A DNA stretch of 64,000 bases from an uncultured Methanomethylovorans sp. (GCF_963678545.1 NZ_OY782870.1:1612001-1676000), one strand, 5' to 3'. Positions 52,876 through 61,967 are shown, counted from the first letter of the stretch. The notes: generated by a model not told the origin, from the sequence alone. Translations and numbers: made by a program.

Positions 52876-55242
52876 ATGGACCCGTTCATATCGATAACAT
52901 CGGCTGTATTTCTGCCATTTGTGTTGGCAGCTGTGGTGCCAGCATTAGAGAAGTTGTTAAAACATAGAATTGGTTGGTTTGCTTCACTAATTGCTTTCAT
53001 AAGCTTTCTTTTGATCGCTAGTGTTATTCCTCTTGTAATGCATAGTAATCCATTTCAAGCTTCTGTGGAATGGCTTCCTTCAATGGGTGTGGACTTTAGC
53101 ATATATGCAGATGGCTTGAGTGTTTTGTTCGGTATTATTATAACGGGCATAGCCGTAATCATTATGTCCTACTCGACTGCTTACATGGGACATAAAGAAG
53201 ATCTACCTCGATATTATCAATGGCTTCTTCTCTTCATGGGTTCAATGCTTGGAATGGTATTCTCTGCAAATACTATAATGCTCTTTATATTCTGGGAACT
53301 CACCAGTATCACTTCTTTCATGCTCATCGGTTACTGGAGAAATAAACCAGAATCAGTCTATGGTGCTACAAAGTCTTTGCTTGTGACAGCAACTGGCGGA
53401 CTTTTCATGCTTGCAGGTTTTATCGTGCTGCGTGCTATTACGGGAACTTTTGATATACCAACAATCCTGCAGAATGAGGCACTTATACAGGCAGTACAAA
53501 GCCACAAGCTGTTTCTTGCAGCTCTCGTATTGATCTTCATAGGAGCAGCATCAAAATCTGCTCAGGGTCCTTTCTACATATGGCTTCCTAATGCGATGGA
53601 AGCGCCAACTCCGGTCAGTGCATTCCTGCACTCAGCTACCATGGTGAAAGCTGGTATCTATCTTGTTGCAAGGGTCCATCCCATATTTTCAGGCACTGAA
53701 GCCTGGTTCGTGTTGGTTAGTGGTACAGGCATCATTACAATGCTGGTTGCAGGATTCCTTGCGTTTAGGCAGACCGATATAAAAGCCATACTTGCATATT
53801 CTACTATCAGCCAGTTGGCATACATAATGACCATGTTCGGCTATACTACATATCAGGAACCAGGAATCGGTGTTGCTGCTGCAACTTTCCACTTGCTTAA
53901 CCATGCAACCTTCAAAGCATGTCTGTTCCTTGTGGCTGGTATTGTTGCACATGAAGCTGCAACTCGTGATATTACCCGGCTTGGTGGATTAAGGCATGAA
54001 ATGCCCATCACGTTCATAATTGCAACCATTGGTGCTCTTTCCATGGCAGGGGTGCCACCTCTTAACGGTTTCTTAAGCAAGGAAATGTTCTATGAGTCTT
54101 CCATAGAAATGGGGCATGCTCTTGGAAGTCCTTTTACTTTTATTATACCTGCACTGGCAGTAGCTGGCGGTGTGTTCACTTTTGCATACTCTATTAAGTT
54201 TATAGCTGGTATTTTCCTGGGGAAGCGTCCTGCAAAAGGATTGCCACCTCATATCCACGATCCATCTTTTGTAATGGTCGTTCCAGCAGCTTTCCTTGCT
54301 GGTCTCATAATACTTTTCGGGCTTGTCCCCTCTCTTGCTGTACAAAATCTTGTGGAACCTGCAGCTTCTTCTATTATGATGGAAACACAGCACTTGCATA
54401 TACAGCTGTGGCATGGATTTACCACTTCTCTGGCAATGACCTTAGTTACATTTCTGCTAGGAACCCTTGTTTACACCAAATATAATTCTATAGCAGAATT
54501 GCAGAATGGTTTTAATCGCAAATATCCAATGATCAGTGTAAATTATATGTATGATGGTCTTGTAAACAACGCAAAGGTTACCCTTAAAAGATTTTCTTCT
54601 TTCATGCAGCCCGGACCTGTGAAGAATTATATGCTTTCCCTTTTGGGATTAATGATCTTGTTATTTGCAATACCTTTCTTCAAATTAGTAGGAAATTCCA
54701 TACCTTCCCTGAACTTTGATGTAGAACCTTACGAAGCAATGGTGTTCATATTTATGATTATAGCTGCCGTAGGTGCAGCAGTATTGCCGAAGTACCTGCA
54801 AGCAATAATATCCCTCTCAGCGCTTGGTTATCTTGTAAGTTTGTTCTTTATATATCTATCAGCGCCAGACCTTGCACTTACACAGGTACTTGTAGAAACT
54901 CTTTCTACAATCATCTTCTTGCTTGCTATTGTCAAGATACCACAAACATTCAAGGAGCATATTTCTCCATCTGTCTTTATTAGAGATGCTCTAATATCAG
55001 TTGCAGTAGCATCTGTGGTATTGATACTATTGTTATATGCAAACCAGGGAATCATACCTCCATTTGAGTCTCTATCTTACTATTTCATAGAAAAGAGCTG
55101 GCCTTTGGCAGGTGGTCGTAATATTGTCAACGTGATCATAGTAGACTTTAGAGGATACGATACGCTAGGAGAAATATCTGTGATGTGCCTTGCAGCTCTT
55201 GGAGTTTATAATATTATACACAGCAGAGGTGAGAGCCAATGA
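52876..55242 (+). CDS. mrpA: Mrp sodium/proton antiporter subunit A
   Basis: 788 residues from ATG 52876 (MDPFISITSA, with GAGGGT upstream; in-frame ATGs at 52852 and 52864 exist). N-terminal two thirds are a NuoL-like antiporter module: FWELTSITSFMLIGYWRNKP with the key glutamate, and SAQGPFYIWLPNAMEAPTPV then SAFLHSATMVKAGIYL. The C-terminal third is the MrpA/MrpB-N extension (LTQVLVETLSTIIFLLAIVK). Subunit of the seven-part membrane antiporter exchanging cytoplasmic sodium for protons, needed by sodium-motive methanogens. The stop overlaps mrpB. Confidence 0.93.
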   Translation: MDPFISITSAVFLPFVLAAVVPALEKLLKHRIGWFASLIAFISFLLIASVIPLVMHSNPFQASVEWLPSMGVDFSIYADGLSVLFGIIITGIAVIIMSYSTAYMGHKEDLPRYYQWLLLFMGSMLGMVFSANTIMLFIFWELTSITSFMLIGYWRNKPESVYGATKSLLVTATGGLFMLAGFIVLRAITGTFDIPTILQNEALIQAVQSHKLFLAALVLIFIGAASKSAQGPFYIWLPNAMEAPTPVSAFLHSATMVKAGIYLVARVHPIFSGTEAWFVLVSGTGIITMLVAGFLAFRQTDIKAILAYSTISQLAYIMTMFGYTTYQEPGIGVAAATFHLLNHATFKACLFLVAGIVAHEAATRDITRLGGLRHEMPITFIIATIGALSMAGVPPLNGFLSKEMFYESSIEMGHALGSPFTFIIPALAVAGGVFTFAYSIKFIAGIFLGKRPAKGLPPHIHDPSFVMVVPAAFLAGLIILFGLVPSLAVQNLVEPAASSIMMETQHLHIQLWHGFTTSLAMTLVTFLLGTLVYTKYNSIAELQNGFNRKYPMISVNYMYDGLVNNAKVTLKRFSSFMQPGPVKNYMLSLLGLMILLFAIPFFKLVGNSIPSLNFDVEPYEAMVFIFMIIAAVGAAVLPKYLQAIISLSALGYLVSLFFIYLSAPDLALTQVLVETLSTIIFLLAIVKIPQTFKEHISPSVFIRDALISVAVASVVLILLLYANQGIIPPFESLSYYFIEKSWPLAGGRNIVNVIIVDFRGYDTLGEISVMCLAALGVYNIIHSRGESQ

Positions 55243-55655
55243 CTACTGTAATTACAAAAATGGTTACCAGAATATGTTTACCTTTAGTAATATTATTTTC
55301 CATCTCGCTTTTACTTGCAGGGCATAACGCTCCAGGCGGGGGTTTTATCGGAGGCGTCATGTTCGCTTCTGTAGTTGCTTTGGCATATGTAGTATATGGT
55401 ATAAAAGAGATAAAAAAATCATTCAATCCTAATTGGGGTAAATGGTTTGGTTTTGGGTTGACTATATCTGCACTTACAGCTTTTTCAGCCTTATTATTCG
55501 GTCACAACTTTTTCAGGAGTGCAGTCGAGTTTATTCCTATACCTTTTGTAGGTAATCTCGGATTAGTTTCTGCCGGGTTATTTGATATAGGTGTGTATTT
55601 TGTGGTAATAGGTTCCTTGCTTAGTATATTCCAGATGGTTGGTGAAGATAAATGA
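55239..55655 (+). CDS. mrpB: Mrp antiporter subunit B
   Basis: 138 residues, four membrane helices, with the MnhB family signature LAGHNAPGGGFIGGVMFASV near residue 30. ATG 55239 overlaps the mrpA stop as ATGA. The C-terminal GLVSAGLFDIGVYFVVIGSL is typical. It contacts the MrpA C-terminal module in the complex. Confidence 0.92.
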   Translation: MTTVITKMVTRICLPLVILFSISLLLAGHNAPGGGFIGGVMFASVVALAYVVYGIKEIKKSFNPNWGKWFGFGLTISALTAFSALLFGHNFFRSAVEFIPIPFVGNLGLVSAGLFDIGVYFVVIGSLLSIFQMVGEDK

Positions 55656-56068
55656 ATAACACGTTGCTATCTATTGTAATAGCCGTGCTTTTCGGGATAG
55701 GAACTTTCCTGATCCTGCGCAGAGATATTGTCAGGGTGATAATAGGCTTAAGCATTATCTCCCATGCTGTGAACTTGTTGATAGTATCTGTAGGTGCATT
55801 TAGCGGAAAACAGATACCAATTCAAACTACGGATGAAATAATTCCAACAAGCACAATATTCATCGACTCTCTGAAAACTGGAGTACTTACTCCAATATTG
55901 AATGGAACTGCACCAACTCAATATGTGGACCCACTTGTTCAGGCTTTGGTCCTTACAGCTATAGTAATTAGTCTTGCGACAACTGCTGTTATAATTATAC
56001 TTGCATATCGCCTCCATGAAGAATATGGTACTACAGATATACAGAAAATAAAGAGGTTATGGGGATGA
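55652..56068 (+). CDS. mrpC: Mrp antiporter subunit C
   Basis: 138 residues, NuoK-like with three helices: VIAVLFGIGTFLILRRDIVR, IIGLSIISHAVNLLIVSVGA and QALVLTAIVISLATTAVIII. A polar 40-residue loop between helices two and three (PIQTTDEIIPTSTIFIDSLK) is longer than in bacterial MrpC. ATGA overlap with mrpB and again with mrpD. Confidence 0.92.
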   Translation: MNNTLLSIVIAVLFGIGTFLILRRDIVRVIIGLSIISHAVNLLIVSVGAFSGKQIPIQTTDEIIPTSTIFIDSLKTGVLTPILNGTAPTQYVDPLVQALVLTAIVISLATTAVIIILAYRLHEEYGTTDIQKIKRLWG

Positions 56069-57603
56069 GTTCAATTACTGTTCATTTCCCTATATTGTTG
56101 ATAGCTACGCCTATACTTGCTGCAGCTCTTTCAATGATGCTTCGTTCAAAACCAAAAATGCAGGCAGGAATCAGTTTATTAACTTCGTTTTCACTTGTAG
56201 TCATGAGTTCCATTCTACTAATGAAAGTGTGGAATTCGGGTATACAGGTGTATGATGTAGGAGAATGGGGAAAGTACGGAATTGTACTTGTGGCAGACTT
56301 GCTAAGTGCAGGTATGGTTATGTTAAGTTCAAGTATATCCTTCCTTTCACTCATATATTCTCTTGATTATATTGAAAAGCGCTCCTTGTCAACTTATCTT
56401 CCTCTATTCAACCTTTTAGTTGCAGGATTGCATGGATCTTTCCTCACCGGAGATATATTCAATCTCTTCGTGTTCTTCGAAGTGCTCTTGCTGTCATCCT
56501 GCGGACTGGTTATGGCATTAGAAAAAGATGGGGGGGCAAAGAGTTCGGATAAGCTGGAAGCAACTTTCAAATACCTTATTTTGAACATGCTTGGCTCTGT
56601 GATCATGTTAATAGCTGTTTCTGCATTATATGCAACTACAGGAACTCTGAACATGGCTGATATCTCCGTAAAGCTTAGTTCAATGCAGGCTGCAGGAACT
56701 CTTCCATGGCATGTATTTGCCATTGGTCTTATGTTCATAATTGTATTTGGTAATAAAGCAGCTATATTCCCCTTGCACTACTGGTTGCCTGACGTACATC
56801 CGACGGCTCCGTCCCCTGTAAGTGCCATGCTAAGTGGTGTACTCATAAAGATAGGAGTTTATGGTATGCTTAGGGTCTTTTTCTTTATTTTCAGGGATGT
56901 ATTGGGCATGTTTCAACCTATCCTAATAGTACTTGCACTGTTTACAATAGGGGTTGGTGCTGCATCTGCAGTTGCCCAAACGGATGTTAAAAGATTACTT
57001 GCATATTCCAGTGTGAGTCAGATAGGTTATGTGTTTTTAGGTATTGGTTTTGGAAGTGTCGGTGCGGTTGCAGCATCTCTTGTATACCTGGTCAACCATG
57101 CAATTGCTAAGACATTATTGTTCCTAACTTCAGGTGGTATCATACATCATGCAGGAACACGTGATATGAACAAAATGGGTGGTATGGTCAATAGTTCTCC
57201 ATTCATGGCTACAGCTTTCCTTATAGGTGCCATGTCAATAGCAGGATTGCCTCCGATGGGAGGTTTCATATCCAAATTCATCCTTTTTGATGCTGGTATC
57301 ATTGGGGGACACTATACAGAAATAGGAATTGCTCTCCTATTTGCCATATTTTCACTGTTCTATATGTTTAGAGCATGGTTACTTATGTTTTGGGGTGAAA
57401 CTAGAGATATAGAAGTACATGGTGAATATTCAAAACACGGCACATCGCCTATGATGTACATACCAATTGCTATTCTGGCGTTGACGGTAGTGATTATTGG
57501 TGTGTATTCGCAACCTTTGCTCTCTCTGGCTCAAGCAACTGCAGCGCAGATACTTGATCCGCAACCTTACATAGATGCAGTCTTAACGAGGGTGGTAAGA
57601 TGA
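56065..57603 (+). CDS. mrpD: Mrp antiporter subunit D
   Basis: 512 residues, NuoM/N-like antiporter module with about fourteen helices. FFEVLLLSSCGLVMALEKDG carries the conserved glutamate; NKAAIFPLHYWLPDVHPTAP and SPVSAMLSGVLIKIGVYGML the proton-path lysine and histidine. ATG 56065 is chosen for its ATGA overlap with the mrpC stop; ATG 56059 would add two residues. Paired with MrpA as second proton or sodium channel. Confidence 0.93.
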   Translation: MSSITVHFPILLIATPILAAALSMMLRSKPKMQAGISLLTSFSLVVMSSILLMKVWNSGIQVYDVGEWGKYGIVLVADLLSAGMVMLSSSISFLSLIYSLDYIEKRSLSTYLPLFNLLVAGLHGSFLTGDIFNLFVFFEVLLLSSCGLVMALEKDGGAKSSDKLEATFKYLILNMLGSVIMLIAVSALYATTGTLNMADISVKLSSMQAAGTLPWHVFAIGLMFIIVFGNKAAIFPLHYWLPDVHPTAPSPVSAMLSGVLIKIGVYGMLRVFFFIFRDVLGMFQPILIVLALFTIGVGAASAVAQTDVKRLLAYSSVSQIGYVFLGIGFGSVGAVAASLVYLVNHAIAKTLLFLTSGGIIHHAGTRDMNKMGGMVNSSPFMATAFLIGAMSIAGLPPMGGFISKFILFDAGIIGGHYTEIGIALLFAIFSLFYMFRAWLLMFWGETRDIEVHGEYSKHGTSPMMYIPIAILALTVVIIGVYSQPLLSLAQATAAQILDPQPYIDAVLTRVVR

Positions 57604-58094
57604 AAAAATATGTCCCCCTAGCAGCTGTGTTTGGAATTGTATGGTGCTTCTTGCATGGCACTTTCAGCCTTAATAGCCTTATATTTGGCCTGTTGATTGG
57701 TTTGGTGTGCATAAGACCATTCAAGTTTCTTTACAAGCCAGAATCGAATTTCAAATTATTCTCTCCTCCAAGCCGTATTATATCAATTATGCGATATTTC
57801 ATGGTTCTTATAAAGGAGATTATTAAGGCCAATATAGTGGTAGCTAAGATAGTAACGAAGCCAAAGATCGACATAAAACCCGGAATTATTGCTGTACCAA
57901 TTAGATGTAAGACTGATCTGGGTATTACAGGAATAGCGAATACAATAACACTTACTCCTGGTACTATCACTGTGGACATATCTGAAGATAGATCGATTCT
58001 CTATGTGCATTGCATAGATGCGTCAGATCCAGATGCAGTACGTGCATCTGTTGCCAATGATCTTGAAAAATATGTGCTGGAGGCTTTTGAATGA
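57600..58094 (+). CDS. mrpE: Mrp antiporter subunit E
   Basis: 164 residues: two N-terminal helices, and a cytoplasmic domain with the family pattern CKTDLGITGIANTITLTPGT, ISEDRSILYVHCIDA. Start overlaps the mrpD stop as ATGA. MrpE is a structural subunit of the complex. Confidence 0.92.
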   Translation: MKKYVPLAAVFGIVWCFLHGTFSLNSLIFGLLIGLVCIRPFKFLYKPESNFKLFSPPSRIISIMRYFMVLIKEIIKANIVVAKIVTKPKIDIKPGIIAVPIRCKTDLGITGIANTITLTPGTITVDISEDRSILYVHCIDASDPDAVRASVANDLEKYVLEAFE

Positions 58095-58354
58095 TTAGTT
58101 TACTGGATTTTTCATTGATACTTATGGTTATTGCATTTATACCGTGTATTTATCGTATTATTGTAGGTCCCACCATTCCCGACAGAGTTATTGCTTTGGA
58201 TGCCCTGACAACTGTAATTATAGTAATGCTAGGTGCATATTCTTATGGCAAGCATTCAGCATTCTTCATGGATGTGGCTCTTGTCCTAGCAGTAATCTCT
58301 TTTGTGGGTACTGTAACCATATCTAAATATCTTGATGAAGGGGTGGTACTGTGA
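58091..58354 (+). CDS. mrpF: Mrp antiporter subunit F
   Basis: 87 residues, three helices; RIIVGPTIPDRVIALDALTT is the MnhF signature. ATGA overlap at the start, GTG-TGA overlap with mrpG at the end. Confidence 0.92.
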   Translation: MISLLDFSLILMVIAFIPCIYRIIVGPTIPDRVIALDALTTVIIVMLGAYSYGKHSAFFMDVALVLAVISFVGTVTISKYLDEGVVL

Positions 58355-58707
58355 GCATGGTTAACACTATCTTGAATGTAGTGAGTGATATAGTACTCCT
58401 AATTGGATTACTGTTCGTATTCCTTGGTATGCTTGGTCTCTTGCGTTTGCCGGATGTATACAATCGTTTGCATGCGACAGCCAAAATTGGTACTCTTGGA
58501 GCCTTTGGTGTAATGTTGAGCATTCTTATAAAAGCAGGTTTCACGCCTATAGGTGTCAAAGCTATAGCCGTTGGTCTATTCTTGCTTCTTACAGCTCCTA
58601 TTGGGGCTCATATGATTACAAGAGCAGCTCACAGGCATGGTGTAGGCCTTTGTGAAGAATCTGTGGTCGATGAATACGGTAAATCTTATAAGACATCTAC
58701 TAAATAA
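58351..58707 (+). CDS. mrpG: Mrp antiporter subunit G
   Basis: 118 residues from GTG 58351 (ATG 58357 possible). Three helices with the MnhG signature LGLLRLPDVYNRLHATAKIG, then TAPIGAHMITRAAHRHGV. It closes the mrp operon; all seven genes overlap their neighbours, so complex stoichiometry is probably tuned by coupled translation. Confidence 0.92.
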   Translation: MSMVNTILNVVSDIVLLIGLLFVFLGMLGLLRLPDVYNRLHATAKIGTLGAFGVMLSILIKAGFTPIGVKAIAVGLFLLLTAPIGAHMITRAAHRHGVGLCEESVVDEYGKSYKTSTK

Positions 58708-58745
58708 TTTTCATCTCTTTTCTTTTTATGACTTTATAGCTCGAT

Positions 58746-58773
58746 GTAAAATCTATAGGGAATTTCGATAAAC
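58746..58773. repeat. 28-bp dispersed repeat, copy 2
   Basis: GTAAAATCTATAGGGAATTT followed by CGATAAAC, matching 23844-23871. Both lie in intergenic regions downstream of genes. Confidence 0.5.
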
Positions 58774-58906
58774 CTACTCTTCCTAGCATCACATTCAACT
58801 AAAATATAAATGTTAGTTAAGTAAATTAATAACCGTAGATGACTTAACTTATTTTGCTCTTAATGAAAAATATAAATGACTTCAATCTGTTGCTGACATA
58901 AAAAAC

Positions 58907-58934
58907 AGAGGGTTAATCAGAATCCTCTATTTTT
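58907..58934 (+). terminator. Possible terminator hairpin
   Basis: AGAGG, an 11-12 base loop, CCTCT, then ATTTTT. It is 200 bases after mrpG and could end that operon or a small transcript. Confidence 0.4.
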
Positions 58935-59017
58935 GACAAGGAGTGAAATGAAATCTCGGCTAAGCCTGGTTTCTCGTACTAGTTTTTCAACGATACCCTA
59001 TTAACTTCTTGGGTACT

Positions 59018-59071
59018 ATGATTGTATTAGGGGTTGTGGTGTTGGAGGTACGGAAGATATTAAGAAGTTGA
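59018..59071 (+). pseudogene. Truncated copy of the start of the 59576 gene
   Basis: MIVLGVVVLEVRKILRS then TGA, within a 60-base stretch that resembles 59558-59620 (TTAACTTCTTG then TATGATTGTA). The frame ends after 17 codons. Confidence 0.55.
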
Positions 59072-59112
59072 CCTAATACAATAATCCAATTCCCGATCAA
59101 GGAGATTTTAAA

Positions 59113-59475
59113 ATGTCATGGACATACGAAGACGAGAACACAACTAAATACAACCAACTGAAGCATGAATACCAGGAATCCGAGGAAAAAATCAAGGAAC
59201 TTATCAAAGAACGCGATGAGATATTTGAAATGTTGCTCAACCATGGAACCGATGTACCTGATTATCCAAATATGAAAAAAAGGTTCTTTGCACTAGATAA
59301 AAGGATGGTAGATCTTGATGATGCTCTGATTCCAGAAGCACAGGAATATAGCAAACTTGCTGCTGAAGAACTTGACAAACACACATCTCACATGTATGAA
59401 TTGGGATACATTAAGAACAAGTACCTCAACATATGGGTTCCACCAAGTAAAGAAGACGCCCAGAAAGACAGTTAA
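59113..59475 (+). CDS. Coiled-coil protein, 120 residues
   Basis: ATG 59113 follows AAGGAGATTTTAAA, a strong ribosome site. The product is highly charged and helical (YQESEEKIKELIKERDEIFE, AAEELDKHTSHMYELGYIKN), ending in a short proline segment and PSKEDAQKDS. No membrane segment or cysteine. Family not recognised; probably forms a dimeric coiled coil. Confidence 0.7.
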   Translation: MSWTYEDENTTKYNQLKHEYQESEEKIKELIKERDEIFEMLLNHGTDVPDYPNMKKRFFALDKRMVDLDDALIPEAQEYSKLAAEELDKHTSHMYELGYIKNKYLNIWVPPSKEDAQKDS

Positions 59476-59575
59476 TTTATGCAAGGTTTAAGGGGCTTCA
59501 GTTACTCCCGAAACCCCACTAGACTGCGATGTAATGTTGACCAACCTATGATCTCCTCTTAACTTCTTGAGTAAT

Positions 59576-59827
59576 ATGATTGTAATAGGAGTTGTGGCTT
59601 GGATAGGGACGGAATATTTGAATAGGTGCTTAGATATGGAATTATCTGAAATTAGGACGCTCAAAGAAATGGCGGAAAAGCAGATTCTGGCTATCATTAG
59701 AGAATATATGGAAAACACTGATACTACGGTAACCAATATTAACATTGGGCCGGTTGAATTCACATTACTTACAGAGGGAAAGAAGGAGGTTCATGTGACC
59801 GGAGTTGAAATGGAAGTTTTTATATGA
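59576..59827 (+). CDS. 83-residue membrane-anchored protein
   Basis: ATG 59576 (TTG 59567 in frame). N-terminal hydrophobic segment MIVIGVVAWIGTEYL, then a charged helix and a beta-rich tail TVTNINIGPVEFTLLTEGKK. The truncated copy at 59018 shares its first residues. Function unknown. Confidence 0.5.
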   Translation: MIVIGVVAWIGTEYLNRCLDMELSEIRTLKEMAEKQILAIIREYMENTDTTVTNINIGPVEFTLLTEGKKEVHVTGVEMEVFI

Positions 59828-59982
59828 CATATGAAAAATACCTCAAACATGGTTAACGACCTCAATCTGTCATCATCTATCAAATTAACAGATACTGATG
59901 GTTTAGTGCATTATTTTGATAAAAGGACTTATGGAGAAAAGTTAATTCTCACACCACAATTCCGTTATGCATTTTCATCGGG

Positions 59983-60222
59983 TTATCCGTTATCCCCTAT
60001 AGCATCAACAGGACATGCACCCATTGCATCTTCACAGTTCTCTTTTTCCTCATCATTTTCAGGTTGCTTGAAAACACATGCATGTGGCATATTATCTTTA
60101 TTGTCAACCATTTTAAAATGATTTGGAGCTCCGTCTACACATAGTTCACATGCTATGCATTCAGTGTCGACGAAATATGGGCCTGGCACGTTCTCGAATA
60201 CTTTCATATTTTTATCTGCTAT
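59983..60222 (-). CDS. Small [4Fe-4S] ferredoxin, apparent AUA start (copy 2)
   Basis: 79 codons from ATA 60222: IADKNMKVFENVPGPYFVDT, cysteine motif ECIACELCVD, HACVFKQ, ENCEDAMGACPVDAIG. GGGGGAG lies six bases before the ATA, exactly as in copy 1. A TTG at 60246 would place the ribosome site within the gene, and the internal ATG (codon 6) lies 21 bases past it. Paralogue of 23453-23686 with closely similar sequence; both are single genes. Confidence 0.75.
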   Translation of the reverse strand: MADKNMKVFENVPGPYFVDTECIACELCVDGAPNHFKMVDNKDNMPHACVFKQPENDEEKENCEDAMGACPVDAIGDNG

Positions 60223-60580
60223 ACTTAACTCCCCCTTAATTAACATTTGAATTGCATCTTATTTACTCTAGCAATATGCCTTCATCTGGTCATGGTGGTT
60301 CGTCCAGTTCATCGGGTTCAACTGGAAAAAGCCATGAGCAAAATATTGAGTAGCTCTGGCAATGTCACCAATTAATACGGTGGAGACACCATTGTCATAG
60401 AAAGTGTCACTCTCTCGAATGATTATTATTTTGATCAGCTAATGGCAAGTATAGACTCCACTCAACAAAAGAAGAGATCGCAGAGAGGTTTCACATTATG
60501 ATGTGTTAAAGCTCAAATAAACATTTCCACAACGTTAAATAAGCTCCACATACGGAGGTATTAATGCAGGCCTAAGGCTT
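60223..60580. other. Gene-poor interval
   Basis: A 25-codon frame at 60276 (MPSSGHGGSSSSSGSTGKSH) has no ribosome site and is not called. A fragment ACGGAGGTATTAATG near 60553 is followed at once by a stop. Nothing else seen. Confidence 0.4.
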
Positions 60581-60685
60581 CTATATTTCCCACCATCGCT
60601 TTTTAGTTTCAGGTGAATTATGGCCGAGTAAAACTATCCCTTTGTACCACCCACCCGATCCAGCCACTCTTTTTTGTTTTGGCAT
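60581..60685 (-). CDS. 34-residue basic protein, probably leaderless
   Basis: ATG 60685: MPKQKRVAGSGGWYKGIVLL then GHNSPETKKRWWEI. A minus-strand TATA box (GTTTATAAAATT, 60714-60725) lies about 30 bases upstream, the distance expected for a leaderless transcript, and no ribosome site is needed. Tryptophan- and lysine-rich; it looks like a real small protein with an RNA- or DNA-binding surface. Not recognised. Confidence 0.5.
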   Translation of the reverse strand: MPKQKRVAGSGGWYKGIVLLGHNSPETKKRWWEI

Positions 60686-60784
60686 AACTTTTTTTAAAAT
60701 ACAATCAGCATTATAATTTTATAAACGGGTTTAGTATAATTCATATTTCATGCACTTCTTAAAATGCAATAGTGGAGGAAGTTT

Positions 60785-60997
60785 ATGAAAATAGGAATTA
60801 GAAAACCATCTTTGAAAAGATCAATTAAAGCAAGGACCACAGGCAAATTAAAACGTAAAGCAAAGAAGGCTATAATTCCAGCATATGGTAAAAAGGGAAC
60901 TGGGTTTATAAAAAATCCAAAAAAAGCAGTATCTAACAAAGTTTATCATAAAAACTCTTTTAGCGTCTTCGGATTCCTGAAAAAGCTGTTTAAATGA
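60785..60997 (+). CDS. 70-residue basic protein with YGKKGTG motif
   Basis: ATG 60785 after GTGGAGGAAGTTT. MKIGIRKPSLKRSIKARTTG then KAIIPAYGKKGTGFIKNPKK, ending FLKKLFK. I recall similar short K-x-S-x-K-x-R-T-T-G / Y-G-K-K-G-x-G proteins in Firmicutes and their phages, which makes a mobile origin plausible. Function unknown; nucleic-acid binding or membrane association through the amphipathic end. Confidence 0.65.
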   Translation: MKIGIRKPSLKRSIKARTTGKLKRKAKKAIIPAYGKKGTGFIKNPKKAVSNKVYHKNSFSVFGFLKKLFK

Positions 60998-61082
60998 TAT
61001 GTGAATATATCACAGTTCCAATGGGTGAAAAAAGACTTTCATCTGGCCCACTCCCACGTTATTACGGCGGCACGTGCTCCTT

Positions 61083-61346
61083 TTATGCAAGACGATATGC
61101 AATCTTCACAGCATTTACAACAAGATAAGCAAGTACAACAAAGAATAATGCTACTATTATCAAAGCCAAAACAATCAGCATCAAACTCAAAACCACAGCT
61201 ACAGGTAACCACAATGGTGCAAACACCCACAACCATGCTATTTCCAGGTATCCCATAACTTTCAGGATAACTAGTACTATGGTAAGAAGTCCTGTGAATC
61301 CAATACTTTCTTTTCTAAATACATTTTCTATAATAACATTTGTCAT
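61083..61346 (-). CDS. Transmembrane protein, 87 residues
   Basis: ATG 61346. MTNVIIENVFRKESIGFTGL, then three hydrophobic helices with LEIAWLWVFAPLWLPVAVVL and LIIVALFFVVLAYLVVNAVK. The W-x-W-V-x-A-P-L-W-x-P motif is that of small phage and plasmid proteins often named transmembrane fragile-X-F-associated. A weak ribosome site. It reinforces a mobile origin for this group of small genes. Confidence 0.6.
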   Translation of the reverse strand: MTNVIIENVFRKESIGFTGLLTIVLVILKVMGYLEIAWLWVFAPLWLPVAVVLSLMLIVLALIIVALFFVVLAYLVVNAVKIAYRLA

Positions 61347-61399
61347 TATCTCACATACCGTTTTTTATGTTTTTGATATATTTGTAGGTCTCTTATCCT

Positions 61400-61436
61400 A
61401 ATCAGTATGGGAGGTTTCCCTCCCACTGACTGATTT
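61400..61436. terminator. Strong hairpin between small minus-strand genes
   Basis: AATCAGTATGGGAGG, TTT, CCTCCCACTGACTGATT (paired with small bulges). On the minus strand it follows the 33-residue gene and could terminate its transcript. Confidence 0.5.
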
Positions 61437-61458
61437 TGTTCAGATTAAAACTACACAT

Positions 61459-61560
61459 TTACTTTCTCTTTGATGTTCCACCAGATGGGTATGTGTGATA
61501 GGAAGCTTCTTCCTGTGCAGGCTTCTTGGATGCTGCCTTCTTCTGCTCTTTTACGACCAT
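61459..61560 (-). CDS. 33-residue lysine-rich peptide
   Basis: ATG 61560 follows GGAGGTGAGATAA, the best ribosome site in this part of the window. Product MVVKEQKKAASKKPAQEEAS then YHTYPSGGTSKRK. The very strong initiation signal supports translation despite the size. No family recognised. Confidence 0.5.
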   Translation of the reverse strand: MVVKEQKKAASKKPAQEEASYHTYPSGGTSKRK

Positions 61561-61599
61561 TTATCTCACCTCCATTTTTTGTCCATTCCATGAAACAAC

Positions 61600-61663
61600 A
61601 TTTCAGTGGCTTAATTTCATTTGAGATGTGTTGTTCAGAATGATTGTGTTAAACCACTGAAAT
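61600..61663. repeat. Inverted repeat pair with 34-base spacer
   Basis: ATTTCAGTGGCTTAA (61600-61614) and TTAAACCACTGAAAT (61649-61663) pair at 14 of 15 positions. It lies 40 bases upstream of the 61459-61560 gene and may be an operator, a small MITE or an RNA hairpin. The rest of the interval to 61967 shows no gene. Confidence 0.5.
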
Positions 61664-61967
61664 ACTAGCATATGAGAATATATGAGTACTAATATATTAA
61701 TATTCTCAGAAAATAAAATTGCAGACAGATAAATGACGAAGAGAAATCAAAATGTACTCAGTTCAGGTAGATTAGTTTATATAAGAACCTGAATTGGATC
61801 TAAAAGGTAAAGAAAAGCAGTAACAACAGAAAACTCTACTTTAAATTATCCTATTCTCTGTGGGAATATAAGGTAAATATATAATCATCTTGCACAGACT
61901 AAATATATTATAAAGACAAAAGAGTAGAAAACACCTTTAGGCAAAAGGTATATAAAATACTTTGTAA

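Noticed and set aside
59831-60121. 96-codon plus-strand frame antisense to the second ferredoxin
   Set aside because: Most of it mirrors the ferredoxin gene, which has convincing cysteine motifs; the first 50 codons show no family or initiation signal.
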